From Phycomyces nitens (lineage: Eukaryota; Mucoromycota; Mucoromycetes; Mucorales; Phycomycetaceae): 64,000 bases of DNA. The DNA lies in assembly GCA_022702545.1 (NCBI GenBank), contig JAHRBC010000002.1:310001-374000 (forward strand). Direction: 5' to 3'. This document shows positions 23,931 to 35,930 of the stretch, piece by piece. Under the pieces are notes generated by a model. It worked only from the letters and a program-made list of their open reading frames with translations, was not told the DNA's origin and searched no databases. The position numbers and the translations under genes are program-made. The number at the start of each line of letters is the position of its first letter. Within the stretch, counting starts at the first letter, position 1.

Positions 23931-24380
23931 ACATGAATGGTTTAGGAAATAAAAATATAAAAACAATAGAAATAGGCATATTCATAAAAGATATTATTTT
24001 ATAAAACAAATGAATATTTAGTTATATGATTAGAATGAATATTCAAGTAATTAATTAAACTAAAGATCTGAAGATATTAAATAATAATTATATATATATA
24101 TCATTGTCAAATCTAGATCTTATAAATATTAAGATAGACAACATTTCTTGATATCGGGCAAGTACCAACTGGAACACAGATAGATCCTCTGCTTGATTGA
24201 TATGTCATAAGAATAACAATTCATTTTTATATTTATAATCAAAATACCCAAAGATTTTTTTCAAGCAGACCTTAACACTAAATAGTAAAATGTATTTTGA
24301 TACTTGAACAGCTATATTTTATAGAGAGATGACTATCAGACATATACTTACAATTGAATAAATACCAGAATCTGTAAATC

Positions 24381-25612
24381 ATGAGCCAACAATTAAACAA
24401 GGGAAAGAAGAACATGTCTGCAAGAGCATCATCATCCAGATCACTACTTACCACAGTAAACACTGGTCGTGTTGGTACCCCTCGCCCATTGCTTGCTTCT
24501 AGATCTGACGATGTAACAATTCCCAGGAGTGAATATAACACTATGGTTGGCCTTTTATCCACTGTTGATAAAAAGTTAACTGGTGTATCAACACAAGTTG
24601 GCGCGGTGTATGATAACGAAAGGCAAATGATGTTGTCTCTCAATGGTCTTGTTGCTTGCCAAGCCAGAGACCAAGTATCAGTCCAAATGCCCGTGGTAGA
24701 AAATGATGAGATTGTGAATATCATCCAACCTGAAGATATTCTTTCTGTCTCTAACTCACAAGTTAGCCTTCAGGATATCGTCAGTGCAACAAGATACCCA
24801 AAGTTATCTGTAAGTTCTAAATGAAACAGTAATATCAAAATATATTATTAATATATACTTTCAGAAAGTTATTCGAGATTACTTGAAAAACTTTCATCTT
24901 AAATCAGATGATCCCAGTTTGATCAAGGATAATGAAGAGAAGCCAACTTGGGATGTCAGTGTTGGATTGGCTGATGATGTCAATCAGAATCTAGCAAACG
25001 CTCTGATCATATATGCCCGTGAACAGCCTGAATCAACATCAGTAACAGGAAAAGAACTGGGCACAATAATTATAAATAATTATTATAACCGTTTGGCTGA
25101 TAGCAAGCTTGTGCCAGAGCTTAGAGAAGCAAAAAAGACAGCAAACCGAAGAGGCAACTGAAAAACTGAAGTAAGTGAATATTAAATAAAATACGCAAAT
25201 ATTTATATATTATGCTTTGTTTCACTTTAGCTTTTCAAGAGACGAAAGAGAACCTTTGTAAAGCACAAGGAAGCTGTTGAAAGAAGATTCAACAGGGATA
25301 CCAGTGGCGTCTTTCATAGAGATGTAATGTCAGATGATGAAACAGACATGGAGATCACTGTGAAAGTACTTTGTCCGAACTGGAGGAGTGATGAGGTAAA
25401 ACACAGGCAGATTGATATTTCTTATATTTTATGTCTAATGATAAAATATATCTGTATAGCTGAATGAGCTGTTTGACTTTTTGGACATGCTTGCCAAAAA
25501 AGATCTAGGAAAGAAAGCCAGTCAATTGAAGACTCGTCATTACGTAGTCATGCAAAAGACAATTCCTCGCGGCTTAGTAGCCAAAATTCCTGCGTGGTCA
25601 AAACGTGAATAA
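24381..25612 (+). CDS. Accessory protein of E2 (WRSDE family)
   Basis: Exons are 24381-24809, 24865-25170, 25231-25395 and 25460-25612, with GTAAGT or GTAAAA donors and AG acceptors. The order of segments is a basic Ser-rich N-terminus, a central block (KVIRDYLKNF, KPTWDVSVGLADDVNQNLA), a Lys/Arg-rich stretch, then FVKHKEAVERRF, an acidic VMSDDETD and CPNWRSDE at the exon 3/4 junction. A tail beginning LNELFDFLDMLAKKDLGKK ends the protein. An in-frame TGA at 25159-25161, where E1 and E3 have Arg, would stop translation after exon 2. The Q copy has a TGA at the same place. Function is unknown. The gene is convergent with the transposase and presumably co-acts with it, which is inference from conserved linkage. 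Confidence 0.65.
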
Positions 25613-25711
25613 ATCAACAAGCATCTCTTTTTCACTCCTTCATCTATATTGATTTTGGCATATATATATTGCATATTTTATGTAAGAAAGTCAAAAATAA
25701 TAATAAGAAGA

Positions 25712-28700
25712 TTAAGCATAAATTTTTCTAGGCAATAGAATAACAATGACTTTGGCTGCACCACAGCCAGAAGCTTGATTGCTGATTGCAATTGGGGATA
25801 GAATTCGATGAACTGGTAGAATGTTGTCATAGTCATATTTCTGAAAGGTTGGCTTATACATATCAATTCCTTGGTCTATTCTTGGCTGATGTTGAAGAAC
25901 TTTGTACCATTCAACAAAAGCAAAGACATGCTGAGGATTGAGCCTTGTCATAAAATTGTCATGGGTGGGTTTTGGGCAAAAGTTGTGGGCAAAAAGATAC
26001 TTGATATAGCCAGCATAGGTATAGCTTGACTCACTATTTTTCTTGATATATATAGCCTGGATATATGACCCTCTTGTGTTTGACCCTTCACCACTTTTGT
26101 AGACTTGGCCAAGAAGATTAATGTATGGAATCTTCTGGATTCGGTCATTTACAAAATTTGAGCTCTGGACCACACCTTTGGCACTTTGCAAGAGATTGTC
26201 TTGGTACTCAATGCAATAGAACTTGAGAAGGCAATTGTACTCGGCCGTTCTCATTGTTGTTGGCTCTTGGAGTTTTAATGGCAAGGCTGATGGTGGAAGA
26301 GACTTATTTCCCAATATGGATATTTCAGTTTCGGTTGCAGAGTCAACAAACGTAGGCAAGTGAAATATGGTGATCATATTGTTTTGGGCAGGGATTGTGG
26401 CATAGGTTTCTGTTATACTGGTAGACAGTTTTTGGAAGAGGGAGAGGTGAGATGGGTTGGTGAGGGTGGTGAGGTGTGATCTGTAAAAATCGCCCTTTGA
26501 TGCATTTTCGATGAATTTATCCATATAGGTTTTTTCAAAGCCATTCTTCTTGTTCGTGTTGAAACCTTTGATTAGGCCATTGTATCATTCGAAGCTAAAA
26601 AGCCAGTATCCGTATATTGGGCCAAAATCTTGGATCGTTTCTTTCAGGTGAAGGTGAAGGTGCATATTGGGCAATAGAAGATCAGGTTCATACAATTTCT
26701 CACATCCAATGCAGAATTTCTCTAGACTGTTGTGAGCTTGGCTTAACTCTTCATCGGTGATACTTGGCTTTGTCAACAATTGGCATGCATCAACAAAATG
26801 GATCCAGTTGACAAAAAGATCATTGCATAATCTGGACTTAAGCACGACAGGAGAATATATCAAGCACCAGGATTTCCATTCATCGGCTTTCATGAAAGGA
26901 AATCCCTTTCCAATCTTTGTAGTCAATGTGGTATAGTCTGGTGGCAGAGTCATGGTATTTGCTTCGTTTTGCATTTCTACAAGATCATGGTCATTGAGAA
27001 GATTGTCAAATAACCATTTTTCAATCATTCTCTTTGCAGTTCCCAGGAAAAGGTTGTGCATTGGATCAATTATGGTTGATTGTACAGGCTCAAAGTATCC
27101 TAGTTGATGAAGCTCTGACCAGCGAACCCCGTTTTCAACCTCCAATCGTTTTCTCTCCACATTAGTTGCTGCATTCTTCCACATAATAGCATGCTTCAGA
27201 TTTTCTTCTTTGGTTCTGCCTGTCCATTCAGAAAACTTGAAGCCAGAATAATCAATGATGCTGGTACCTTCAAACCGATGGAAGTGGCGATTACACTTAT
27301 GGCATGCATTTATACTGTTGTGCGAAGTGAATCCACAAGTTTTTCTTGCAGCAGGTATATCACATGCAACCATTAGCAGAGCAGCACGGATCAGAGTCTT
27401 GGAGCAGGTGTGGGTGTTGATATAGATGCCTGTGTACAATTCATTAAGCTCGTCAACAAGAGGCCGAAGATAATTATTTATCTCTGAAGTGCTGGCTTCT
27501 TTTGGTCCAGGCATCAGACCCACAAGTATGACATTCTCTGCCTTATTTTGCTCTTCTCTTGGGAGGTTGTTGATCGTCAGGTATATTGCTCCACAGGAAT
27601 ATGTCACCCCATCAAAGGGTTGAAACCAATCGATGTTGAGAGTGAGCAGCAATGACCTTTCCTTGGCAACAAATTGTAAACCAGCTTCATCCACGAACTC
27701 CTTCCACATTCTTCCATCGTATACGTCAAACATTGTTCCAGCAATCTTTGGTCCACGGTTCCACTTGTTGATTTGATTCTCAAACGTAGGGCGCTGGAAC
27801 AATTTTTTCAAAGCTGTTTTGAGGGAGTTATATACATATGTGCGGTTTGGTCTCAGAGTTTTACTGTTGCTGATTTTGTACAATGCATTTCCACACTCTC
27901 TATTGCTTCCAAGTTTCTTGAAATCGCATGTACTAGGAGCTCCATTAACATCACTGAAGATACTATGACAATTTCCACATGCTACATATTTTGACACGCC
28001 ACTTGTCAAGTTGCTGAATCCACTCATTTTCTTCAAGCCAGGAATACTAGTAGGAAGACGAAATTCCTCGCCATAGTACTCAAGAACTGAATTGATAAAG
28101 GTAATCAAAATGACGCTGCCTTCATCAACAACAAAACAAGATATAAACATGACAATGAATACTGTTATCAGTCGGTGCCATGGATCTTGAGGGAGGTTTG
28201 GTAAATTATCTATAGTTTGATTGAGCCGCATGTTAATATATTGCTTTTAGTAATAACATTATCCTTTTTTATTTTGCACCTGTTTCTTCATTCTGGTCCT
28301 ACTCTTCATTGTCATCACTCTTCTCATAGTCTTCAGAGTCAGAGAAAGCATCAATATATTCTTCACCTGTTCCAAAAATAGACTCTTCCACTGAAAGAGG
28401 TAAGAGAAACTCTATAGTCTCAATTGGTAAAGGTGTACCAGGAGAAGAAATATTGTCTATGGATACACAATTTAAATACAGTTGAATACCCCTTTGGTAA
28501 ATAAAATAAAATTACACTCAAAACCCTCATCAGCCTGGTCTATTTCCATAGTATTATTGATGGTGTTTACTTGGCTTGAATATGCTATTTGGTTTGGATT
28601 ATATATTATTATTATTAAGGTCTATATTTCTGTAGCTTATTTACTATTAATCTGACTGTTAAACAATTTGTTCTCATCGCTTTGGACATGGCGAGCTGCA

Positions 28701-28792
28701 ATTCTTTTGCTCGTCATTGTGAAGCCAGAATGATTGCGAGAGCATTTCGAGCATCTGCATTGCACTTCATTGGAATTACGAATGGAAGACAT
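25712..28792 (-). pseudogene. Tnp2-type transposase of E2 (one nonsense codon)
   Basis: The main exon runs from about 28242 down to 25712. Upstream exons include the Cys-motif exon at 28792-28660 (CRCSKC) and acidic exons near 28450-28300. The core motifs are present: NIDWFQPFDG, PREEQNKAENVILVG, CDIPAARKT, CHKC, IIDPMHNLFLGTAKRM and WLFSFE. A TGA at 26585-26587 falls where the other copies read FER(Y/F)NG, so it is best explained as CGA to TGA at a CpG. The frame continues unbroken on both sides through the C-terminal part (GQVYKSGEG, GYIKYLF, ILPVHRI). A TAG near 28301 in the acidic exon may be a second lesion or a splicing detail I cannot resolve. Apart from this the gene looks recent. Confidence 0.87.
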
Positions 28793-30246
28793 TTTTCTTG
28801 TTACTTAGTATAGTAAAGAAGGAGTACAAAGTATCCAGTACTAATAGTTAAAAAATACTTTTTTACTTGAGAATATTAAATCAGATGATTGAATATCATT
28901 CAGCCAATAAAAACATTCAAATCAATCTCTATTGTTAATGCAAGATTTTGCCTGAGTTATAAATATTTTTACTCATGTTATTGATAATTCCAGATAACTA
29001 TTAAATTATGATTTAAATTGATTTTTGCAGTGCAATAAACATTATCAGTTATCTCTCTCTTATTTTCCGTCCCTGAATTAGTGAATTGTCTTGTATAGAA
29101 ATTTCTAAACATACTTCGTGCCAAGATTGATTTTTCTTTTCATCCTTTTCCCTTTTTCCTGATTTTGTAACTTCCCAGTACCTTGCTGTCAACTTGATTA
29201 ATTGTCCTGAGCAAAATTATCTAGTTCTCTCTCTCTATTTGTATTCCTACCCCTTGTATCCGTTGCTGTCAAGAATATATCTAACTGTCCCAAGCGAAGT
29301 TCATATATCTCTGTCTATTTCTTCATTTTCTCTTCTTTTGTCCTCTTGCTGTCTTTGAATTGCGGTTCTACCCCCGTTATATTCATTCTTTATCGCACCC
29401 TCGTTATTGTCAACGTGAGGTATTCAATTTACTATATTTTTCTGACTCGTTTTCACTCACAACAAACTCAACACGCGTCATTAGTGATATGGTTGTGGTG
29501 GGGTCATCACCAAAATCCCAAATCTCGCCTTGGTCCGGCCAGTCCGGCCGAAGGGTCCAGGAGCTTGGTCCGGTCCGCATGGTTGGAAGGTGGGAGGTTG
29601 GCATGGAAAGCCTGGCCTAAGTCACGCAGCACGTGATATTGGAAATTGGTGCCTTGGGCAGTTGGTGAGGTTGGCACTGGAAAAATGGGTCTGAATACTC
29701 ATGTGTAAAAGTGCAGTTACTAAGGGGTAAAATTAAGATTTATTAGATACGCTGTATGGGTTTCTGTATGTGCCAAAGCCAAGTTTTACACAATGAGTTA
29801 TGACCTGGTTTCTGCATGAGTATTTACTTCATGGGCTGACCAAGTGGGGGTTGTTAGTATGAGCAGGTCATTAATTTGACCTGATGTACAGAATAAAAGT
29901 CTATTTGAAACCAAGTTTCGTTGTTGTACACTCTTTATATAAGAGGAAAGTTGAAAGCAAAAGAACCTCTTGACATGATTAAAATCCGATTATACTCAGG
30001 TGGATTGAAGGCTTTCTTAATTTTTAACCAATATTTGAAGGCTATTACTGTGTAATCAAGCATTGAATGCTCCCCCATTATTTTATATCCTGTACTTATT
30101 AGGTTGTTTATGGTTTATATTTGTGTTTATTGGAAAGAATAGAATGATTCTATACACGAGTTCTAATACTATTACTGTCTATCCTTGCCGCTTCTACCGG
30201 CCTACTTGATACTACTTGGATCGGGTGCTTCTCTACTGAACAATAC

Positions 30247-31140
30247 CTGAAAATAAGGTCCGACGGCGATTTGGGTGGTTGCGGTAGTGTTCTGATATAA
30301 TAAAAGTTATATTAGTGACATATATTCAAAAGTGCGGGTGCTATTCAAGATGCGAGGTATATTATACTTACATTGTAAGGGATGGACAAGAATGGACAAA
30401 GAGGGGCTGAGTTGTGCGGCATGGCATCTTGTATGATTAGGTTGACTAGAGATGGGGTAAAATAAATTATTACAGGTGAATTGAGTGATAAAATAATTAA
30501 TTTACATACCAGAAGCAGAGTTGGCGATTATAGTAGAGGGATGGTATATGGCGGCCAACAATAGCTTCTTATTAAGAGTATAAAAAATTATTAGTAAATA
30601 GCCAGAATAATATTTTGAAAAGCACAAAGACCAAGAAACGGCATTACCATTATGATAACCAGTCGTAGATGATGAGGGAGGCAGATGAGGTAGACAGTGA
30701 TGGCGGCGGCCTATTGTAGAATAAGAAACGTTAGAAAAGAAAATTATTATTTTTTTGACACAAAAAGATTTTTTACCATAGCACCAATGACGATACCATA
30801 TAATAGACCATGCCAGTAGAGGAGGTCTATAAGATCAAAAGAGATAGTCAGAATAAATATATAAAAAAGTATAAAAGCTAAAAGACAGCATTACCATTAT
30901 GATGACAGTTGTAGATGATAGAAGACGCAGATGGGGTATAGGGTGATTGATGGCGGCGGCCTATAGGAGAATAAGAAGCATTAGAGAAAAAAGTTTGACA
31001 CGAAAATATTTTTTTACACTGGGACTGATGACGTTATCATATAATAGGCTATGAAAGTGGAAGAGGTCTATAAAATAGAAAGAGAGAATCAGAATAATTT
31101 GCAAGATGGCACCGGCACATTTAACTGACCATGATTAGTT
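30247..31140 (-). other. Intron-dense region of E3 with duplicated exon-like blocks
   Basis: On the minus strand at least seven blocks of 45-75 nt lie between AG acceptors and GT donors: 31067-31018, 30960-30895, 30826-30777, 30710-30648, 30567-30510, 30445-30372 and 30291-30247. A leader block ending in ATG lies near 31130. The first four form two direct copies of a 50-nt plus 63/66-nt exon pair. In one frame both pairs are open and hydrophobic (LLYGIVIGAMAAAITVYLI), but the frame does not carry cleanly from the first pair to the second. The region is divergent from the accessory gene, as in E1 and Q. It could be a third gene, a spliced non-coding RNA or a decayed gene. Confidence 0.4.
30648..31110. 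repeat. Tandem duplication (~240 bp) in the E3 left arm
   Basis: Two direct copies begin at about 30648 and 30895 with CATTATGAT and share GATGGCGGCGGCCTAT and GAGGTCTATAA. Each copy contains the two exon-like blocks described for the third region. Confidence 0.8.
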
Positions 31141-31604
31141 TGGAGGAGCAATGCAGGCAGGATGTATTGGAATGAGTGCGTGTTTATAAAGAAGCCGCCA
31201 ATTTTTTAGTCTAAAGAGGTGTAAAAAAAGAAAGAGAAAATAGGCGCGGATATAAGGAAACAAGAGAAAGGAAAAAAGGCTAAAAGAAAAAAAAATACAA
31301 GGATATATAATTTGAAACAGAGACAGAATAGGTGTAATGGATAGAGTCCAAAAGCAATAATGGTGCCATTCATTAATGTGTACAAGAAGTCTTTTTGGAT
31401 TTATAAATAAAGCTGTCTTTACTAATATATAATCTGTATTTTATATTATTAAATCCTTTTGACCAACTTGTTCACTCTTCCCACTCAAATCCAATTTTTC
31501 TATCTATCTGTCTCTTGTGCGTTTTAAGTAAAAGATATGTTTAAACTTAAAGTAGTAAACGAGTATTAAATATTGTGTATTTTTGATATAATTTATAATA
31601 GAAA

Positions 31605-32719
31605 ATGTCAAACCAAAGAAGGAATATTGCTCCACGACCTGCTGACGACGATGTCAATATGCAGATGGTCATCACGAATCTCCAAGAGGATCTTGCCTCA
31701 ATTAGAGGCGACATGACCACAATGAACAGAAGAATGGGGACTCTTATTGAGTCCAACCTCACTGTCATTGCTGCCACAAGTATTGTGGCTCCAGTACCTG
31801 TTCTTGCCTCTGTTGCTGCCCCAACTGCCGAGGCCACAAATGAATCGATGTCTGATGCAAAGAAACATGTGTTTGTAGGTGTCACCAGATATAATATCCT
31901 ATCAACTAAATTCTTATTTTGATCAAACAGAAAGATATTCGTGAATATTTGTGGCAGCCAAAGTTGAGGTCAAGGGCATTGGTTGACATCCAGGCAAATA
32001 ACAACAAGCCAAGGTGGGATGTCCATACTCACTTTGACGAGAGTCCCAACAAGGAGCTGGTAGAATGTCTACTGGCTTACCTTGGGCCAAATTTTGTTGG
32101 CTCGCCCTTGAGAAGAAGTGACATTCGAGAGAAAGTCTACAGAAACTTCTGTAGCCGTCGTCAGGAGCAGAGAAAGTCTTCTGAGAAGAAGGCAGTCTCC
32201 AACGCTCGTTCGAGAAGGGCAAACCGTGAAAAAGATGTAGGTTGTATACTATTCAAACTAGAGACAAATATTAATGAATACATGTTGGATATTTGTTAGC
32301 ATTTCGAACGTCGCATGACTGCCTTTCTCAAACATAAGGAGGCCATTGAGCAGGCAATGGGGCAAGTTTGTTCTGGTCTGCTTCAAAAAGAAGCAATGTC
32401 TGAAGGAGAATCAGACAACGATACTTCAAAGACTCTTGGCAAGCGTCGGGTCTCCGTTTATCGCCCAAGCTGGAGAAGCGATGAGGTAAATTATTCTGTA
32501 AACAATATATAATAATATATTTATTAAGATATCATTTTTGAAATATTAACAAATGCTATTTAGTTCAACCGGTTTATTGAAATCGTTGACTCATTCGTTT
32601 CTCTTGACTTGGGGATGAATGCTCATCAGATGCTGTCAAGAGATCTCAAAGGAGTCAGAGACTTAGCAGTCCCTGGTGACTTGGCCGCCCGTCTGCCTCC
32701 TTGGGTCATAAGAAATTAA
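31605..32719 (+). CDS. Accessory protein of E3 (WRSDE family, intact)
   Basis: Exons are 31605-31874, 31931-32235, 32300-32485 and 32564-32719, all with GTAGGT or GTAAAT donors and AG acceptors, and with no internal stop. An N-terminal stretch (QMVITNLQEDLASIRGDMTTMNRRMGTLI) looks like a short coiled coil. It is followed by KDIREYLW, RWDVHTHFDESPNKELVECLL, a basic stretch rich in Arg/Lys, FLKHKEAIEQAM, an acidic SEGESDNDT and YRPSWRSDE. The tail has NRFIEIVDSFVSLDLGMN and ends PPWVIRN. The WRSDE motif sits at the exon 3/4 boundary exactly as in E2. The stop lies about 130 bp from the transposase stop, tail to tail. I recognise no named domain; a DNA-binding helper role is inference. Confidence 0.72.
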
Positions 32720-32851
32720 ATAAAAAATAAATAAAAAACAATTGTTTTATTTTACTCTTGCTTACGTATTTAATCCCAAAGACATGTTTAAAGGCAATGA
32801 ATGTTTTGTTTTGTTCTTTTTAAAAGAAACAAGTATTTATTTATTAATGCT

Positions 32852-35800
32852 TTAAGCATACATCTTTTTTGGTAAAGGAATGACCAGCATCTTCACATTA
32901 ACACCAGACACCAGCTCAGCAGTCGCGACTTCCAAAAGAATACGATGTACTGGCAATATACAATGATAATCATCTGGAGAGAAACTTGGCGAGCAGACCT
33001 CAACTCCTTCGTATTCACGTGTTCTACTTGGCATGTTGATGAGCCATCTCACGAAAGCAAAGACATGAGTGGAATTATTTCCGATTGATGAACAACTGAG
33101 CTTGTGGAGGAACAAGTACTGAATTTGTCCTGTGTATGCTCGTGGAGGATCACCAACTCTACCCAGGAATAGTGCTTGAATGAATGACCCACGGTCTACG
33201 GAACCATTTTTGCCTTTATACATCTGGCCAAGAAGATTGATAGATTTTATCTTTGTGATATGATTATCAACAAAGATACCTGAAGACGTTGCCTGATGAT
33301 AATGCTGAAGACTTGGTATACCATACGATAGCCGATAGTACTCCAACAACTGGAAATAATCTGTATCATCCATTACAGATGGCTTTCTCACCAAGAGAGG
33401 GAAGGCAGAGAGAGGAAGGGGCTCATTTCCCTTTATCGGAAATTCAGGCTTTAAAGATGCACGCACAAATAGCTGAAGTATAAATGGCGTGTGTGAAAGA
33501 GGGGCAGAGGAGGAGGTGGCAGTTGTGGATGATGATGTGAGTTTTGACAGAAGAGGACGGAAAGAAGCTTGGTTCGGACAGGAGAGCATTTTTTGTACGT
33601 AGTCGCCCTTGTACATGTCTTCAACAAAAGTCTTCATGAATGTGGACTCAAATCCATCTCTTCTGTTGGTGTCGATCTTCTTCAACAGGCCATTGTACCT
33701 ATCGAACCCAAACAGCCAATAACCATACACAGGTCCAAAATCACGAATGGTTTCGCGAAGATGGATGTGCAGGTGCATGTTGCAGGTGAGAGTGGGAGCA
33801 GGATACAATTCTTCGCATTTCTGACAGAATCTTTCCAAATGGGCATGGGCGTCGTCAAGGTCATCAAACGTGATTGTTGGTGTTGCAAGGAGACGGCAAG
33901 CATCAACAAAGTCAATCCAATTCTTGAACTTATCCAGAGGAAGAACGTCTCTGAGCAGCACAGGAGAATACACCAACACCCAGGATTTCCATTCATCAGC
34001 CTTCATATATGGAAATCCTCTACTGATCTTTGTCTTCAAAATGGTGTAGTCAGTTGGCACCACCATTGATTTGGCCATTACTTGCATAGAAGCCAGCTTC
34101 CTATCCGTGATTAGACCACTAGTAGTCCACGTCTCGACCATCCTCTTGGCTGTACCCAAGAATAGGTTATGCATGGGATCAATGATCGTTCCACGTACTA
34201 GATCAAAGTATCCAAGGCGATGGAGTTGCGACCATCGAACACCATTTTCGACCTCCAACTCATGCCTTTCTGAGGGCGTACTTGCACTCTTCCACACCTC
34301 AGCATGCAAACGGTTCTCCACACCACGACGATGACGCCACCCAGACTCATTAAACCCACGGAAGTCCACACTGCTTGTCCCAGGAAGACGAGAAAATTTG
34401 CGGCAACACTTGTAACAGGCATTTGTGCTGTTATGGGACATGAATCCACTTGTCTTTCTGGCTGCAGGGATGTCACATGCTACCATGAACAAAGCTGCAC
34501 GGACGGTTGCTCCAGAAATGCATTCAAAGGTTGGGATAGTCATTCCCACGTACAGTTGTTCCAACTCATCAACCAAAGGCTTGAGATAATGGTTAATCTC
34601 TTCGGACTTTGGCTCCTTTGGCCCAGGCATGAGTCCAACAAGGATAGTGTTCTCTGCCTTAAACCGCTCCTCACGAGGCAAGTTGTTAACCACCAAGTAA
34701 ATGGCCCCACAAGAGTATGTGACCCTGTCAAAGGGCTGGAACCAATCAATGTTCAACGTCAACATCAAAGAACGAGGATGGGCAACAAAAGATTCACCAC
34801 TGATGTCTTTCAACTCCTTCCACATAACACCGTCAAAGATGTCGCACATTGTATCCATGATCTTGAGCTCCTGATTCCAGTGTTGAATGCTTGCTTCAAA
34901 ATCAGGGTGAAGGAAAAGAATTTTCAAGGCATGCTTCAATGACTGGTATTGGAACACGCGCTTGGGAACCAATGCTCCAGACGATGTAACCTTGGTCAAC
35001 TTGCAGTTGCAGGTCAGACGTGCACCAACTTTCGTGAAAACACAGTGAGGGGGGACAGACTGGTTTTCTTCATAAACTGCGTGGCAATCAGGACAGGCTA
35101 CAAATCTCCTGATACCGTTGGAAATCGCAGAATATCCTGTCATTCTTTGCAGACCAAGAAGACTGGATGGGAGCTGGAAATCCTGCTCGTAAATCGTCAA
35201 GAGTGTGTTGATGAACTCGATCAAGACAACAGCACCCTTGTTGACCACATAGCGGGATGCAAAGAGGACAACAAAAACAGCAATAAACCTGTGCACAGGA
35301 TTTTCAGGCATATTGGGGGTTGGGAAAGGGTCTATTTTAAAATCAAAAAAATTAATATTCAATTCTTTTCAGGCTTTTTCTTTGCTGCTTTCTCTTTGCT
35401 TTTGGCTATGCAACACGCACCTTCACTGTCGAATTCCTCAACCTCGATCTCAACTTCATCTTCGCCTTCATCTTCTTCATCATCACTTTCGTCATCGCGT
35501 TTGCCATCGGCATTGGCCTCATTAGCAACTGAATCGCCCTCATCCAGCATTACATCGGCATCCCAAAAGGTGAGTTGGTCTGACCGTCCAATACATCCGA
35601 GGGTCCAGACTGTTGAGTAGAAATGACCGCTTATAGAATATAATAGTTTCTTAGTCTCTACTTTTTTTCAAATAAACTTTTCTTACATTGAATATCAATA
35701 TCCATGTCTGCTTGAGTGTCTGTGTTTCATACCGCCGAAATTATTATACAATACATAAAAATAAACACTGAAATTATCATACCAATCTCATTTGAGTTGC

Positions 35801-35930
35801 TCTGTTCAATTCTTGCTCTCTTGCTATAACGCTGAGCAGTTCGGCTTGCTACCAATGTGTAGCCTTGGCCATTGTTGTTGCATCTATTGCAATAGCACTT
35901 GGTGTTGTAAAAAGTATTTGAAGATGACAT
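32852..35930 (-). CDS. Tnp2-type CACTA transposase of E3 (intact)
   Basis: The gene starts at 35930 with a Cys-motif exon (CYCNRC). A short exon follows near 35720, then an acidic exon near 35610-35410 (DDESDDEEDEGEDEVEIEVEE). The main exon runs from about 35332 to 32852; its acceptor is AAAATAG. Numbered in the main open frame (836 codons from 35362), it has a possible zinc pair ACPDC near 90, NIDWFQPFD near 204, PREERFKAENTILVG near 228, CDIPAARKT near 296, CYKC near 316, IIDPMHNLFLGTAKRM near 393 and FDRYNG near 553. The Asp residues in NIDWF and IIDPMH are candidate catalytic acids. The third, Glu in FERYNG of the other copies, is Asp here. The C-terminus has GQMYKG, GQIQYLF and ILPVHRI. 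No nonsense codon is present. Confidence 0.9.

Larger units (their letters stand above)
22699..29032 (-). mobile_element. CACTA-like element E2 (6.33 kb), TSD CAA
   Basis: The ends are CACTGCAAAAA-type inverted repeats that remain similar for about 27 bp (both include TAAATCAT), flanked by CAA on both sides. C1 and C3 give the empty site. Contents mirror E1: accessory gene on plus, transposase on minus, convergent with about 100 bp between their stops, and a hydrophobic intron-like region on minus near the left end. A single nonsense codon interrupts the transposase. Apart from that region, 22699-24380 has no gene I can support. Confidence 0.9.
21954..29480 (+). repeat. LTR-like unit C2, interrupted by element E2
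   Basis: This type C unit begins TGACACGGGTGTTGTAGGG and ends CTCAACACGCGTCA. Its two parts (21954-22698 and 29036-29480) total about 1190 bp. It matches C1 closely through the head. Element E2 sits just upstream of the TAAACATTATCAG leader, and C1 and C3 give the uninterrupted AATCAATAAAC. TTAG flanks both ends. Confidence 0.75.
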
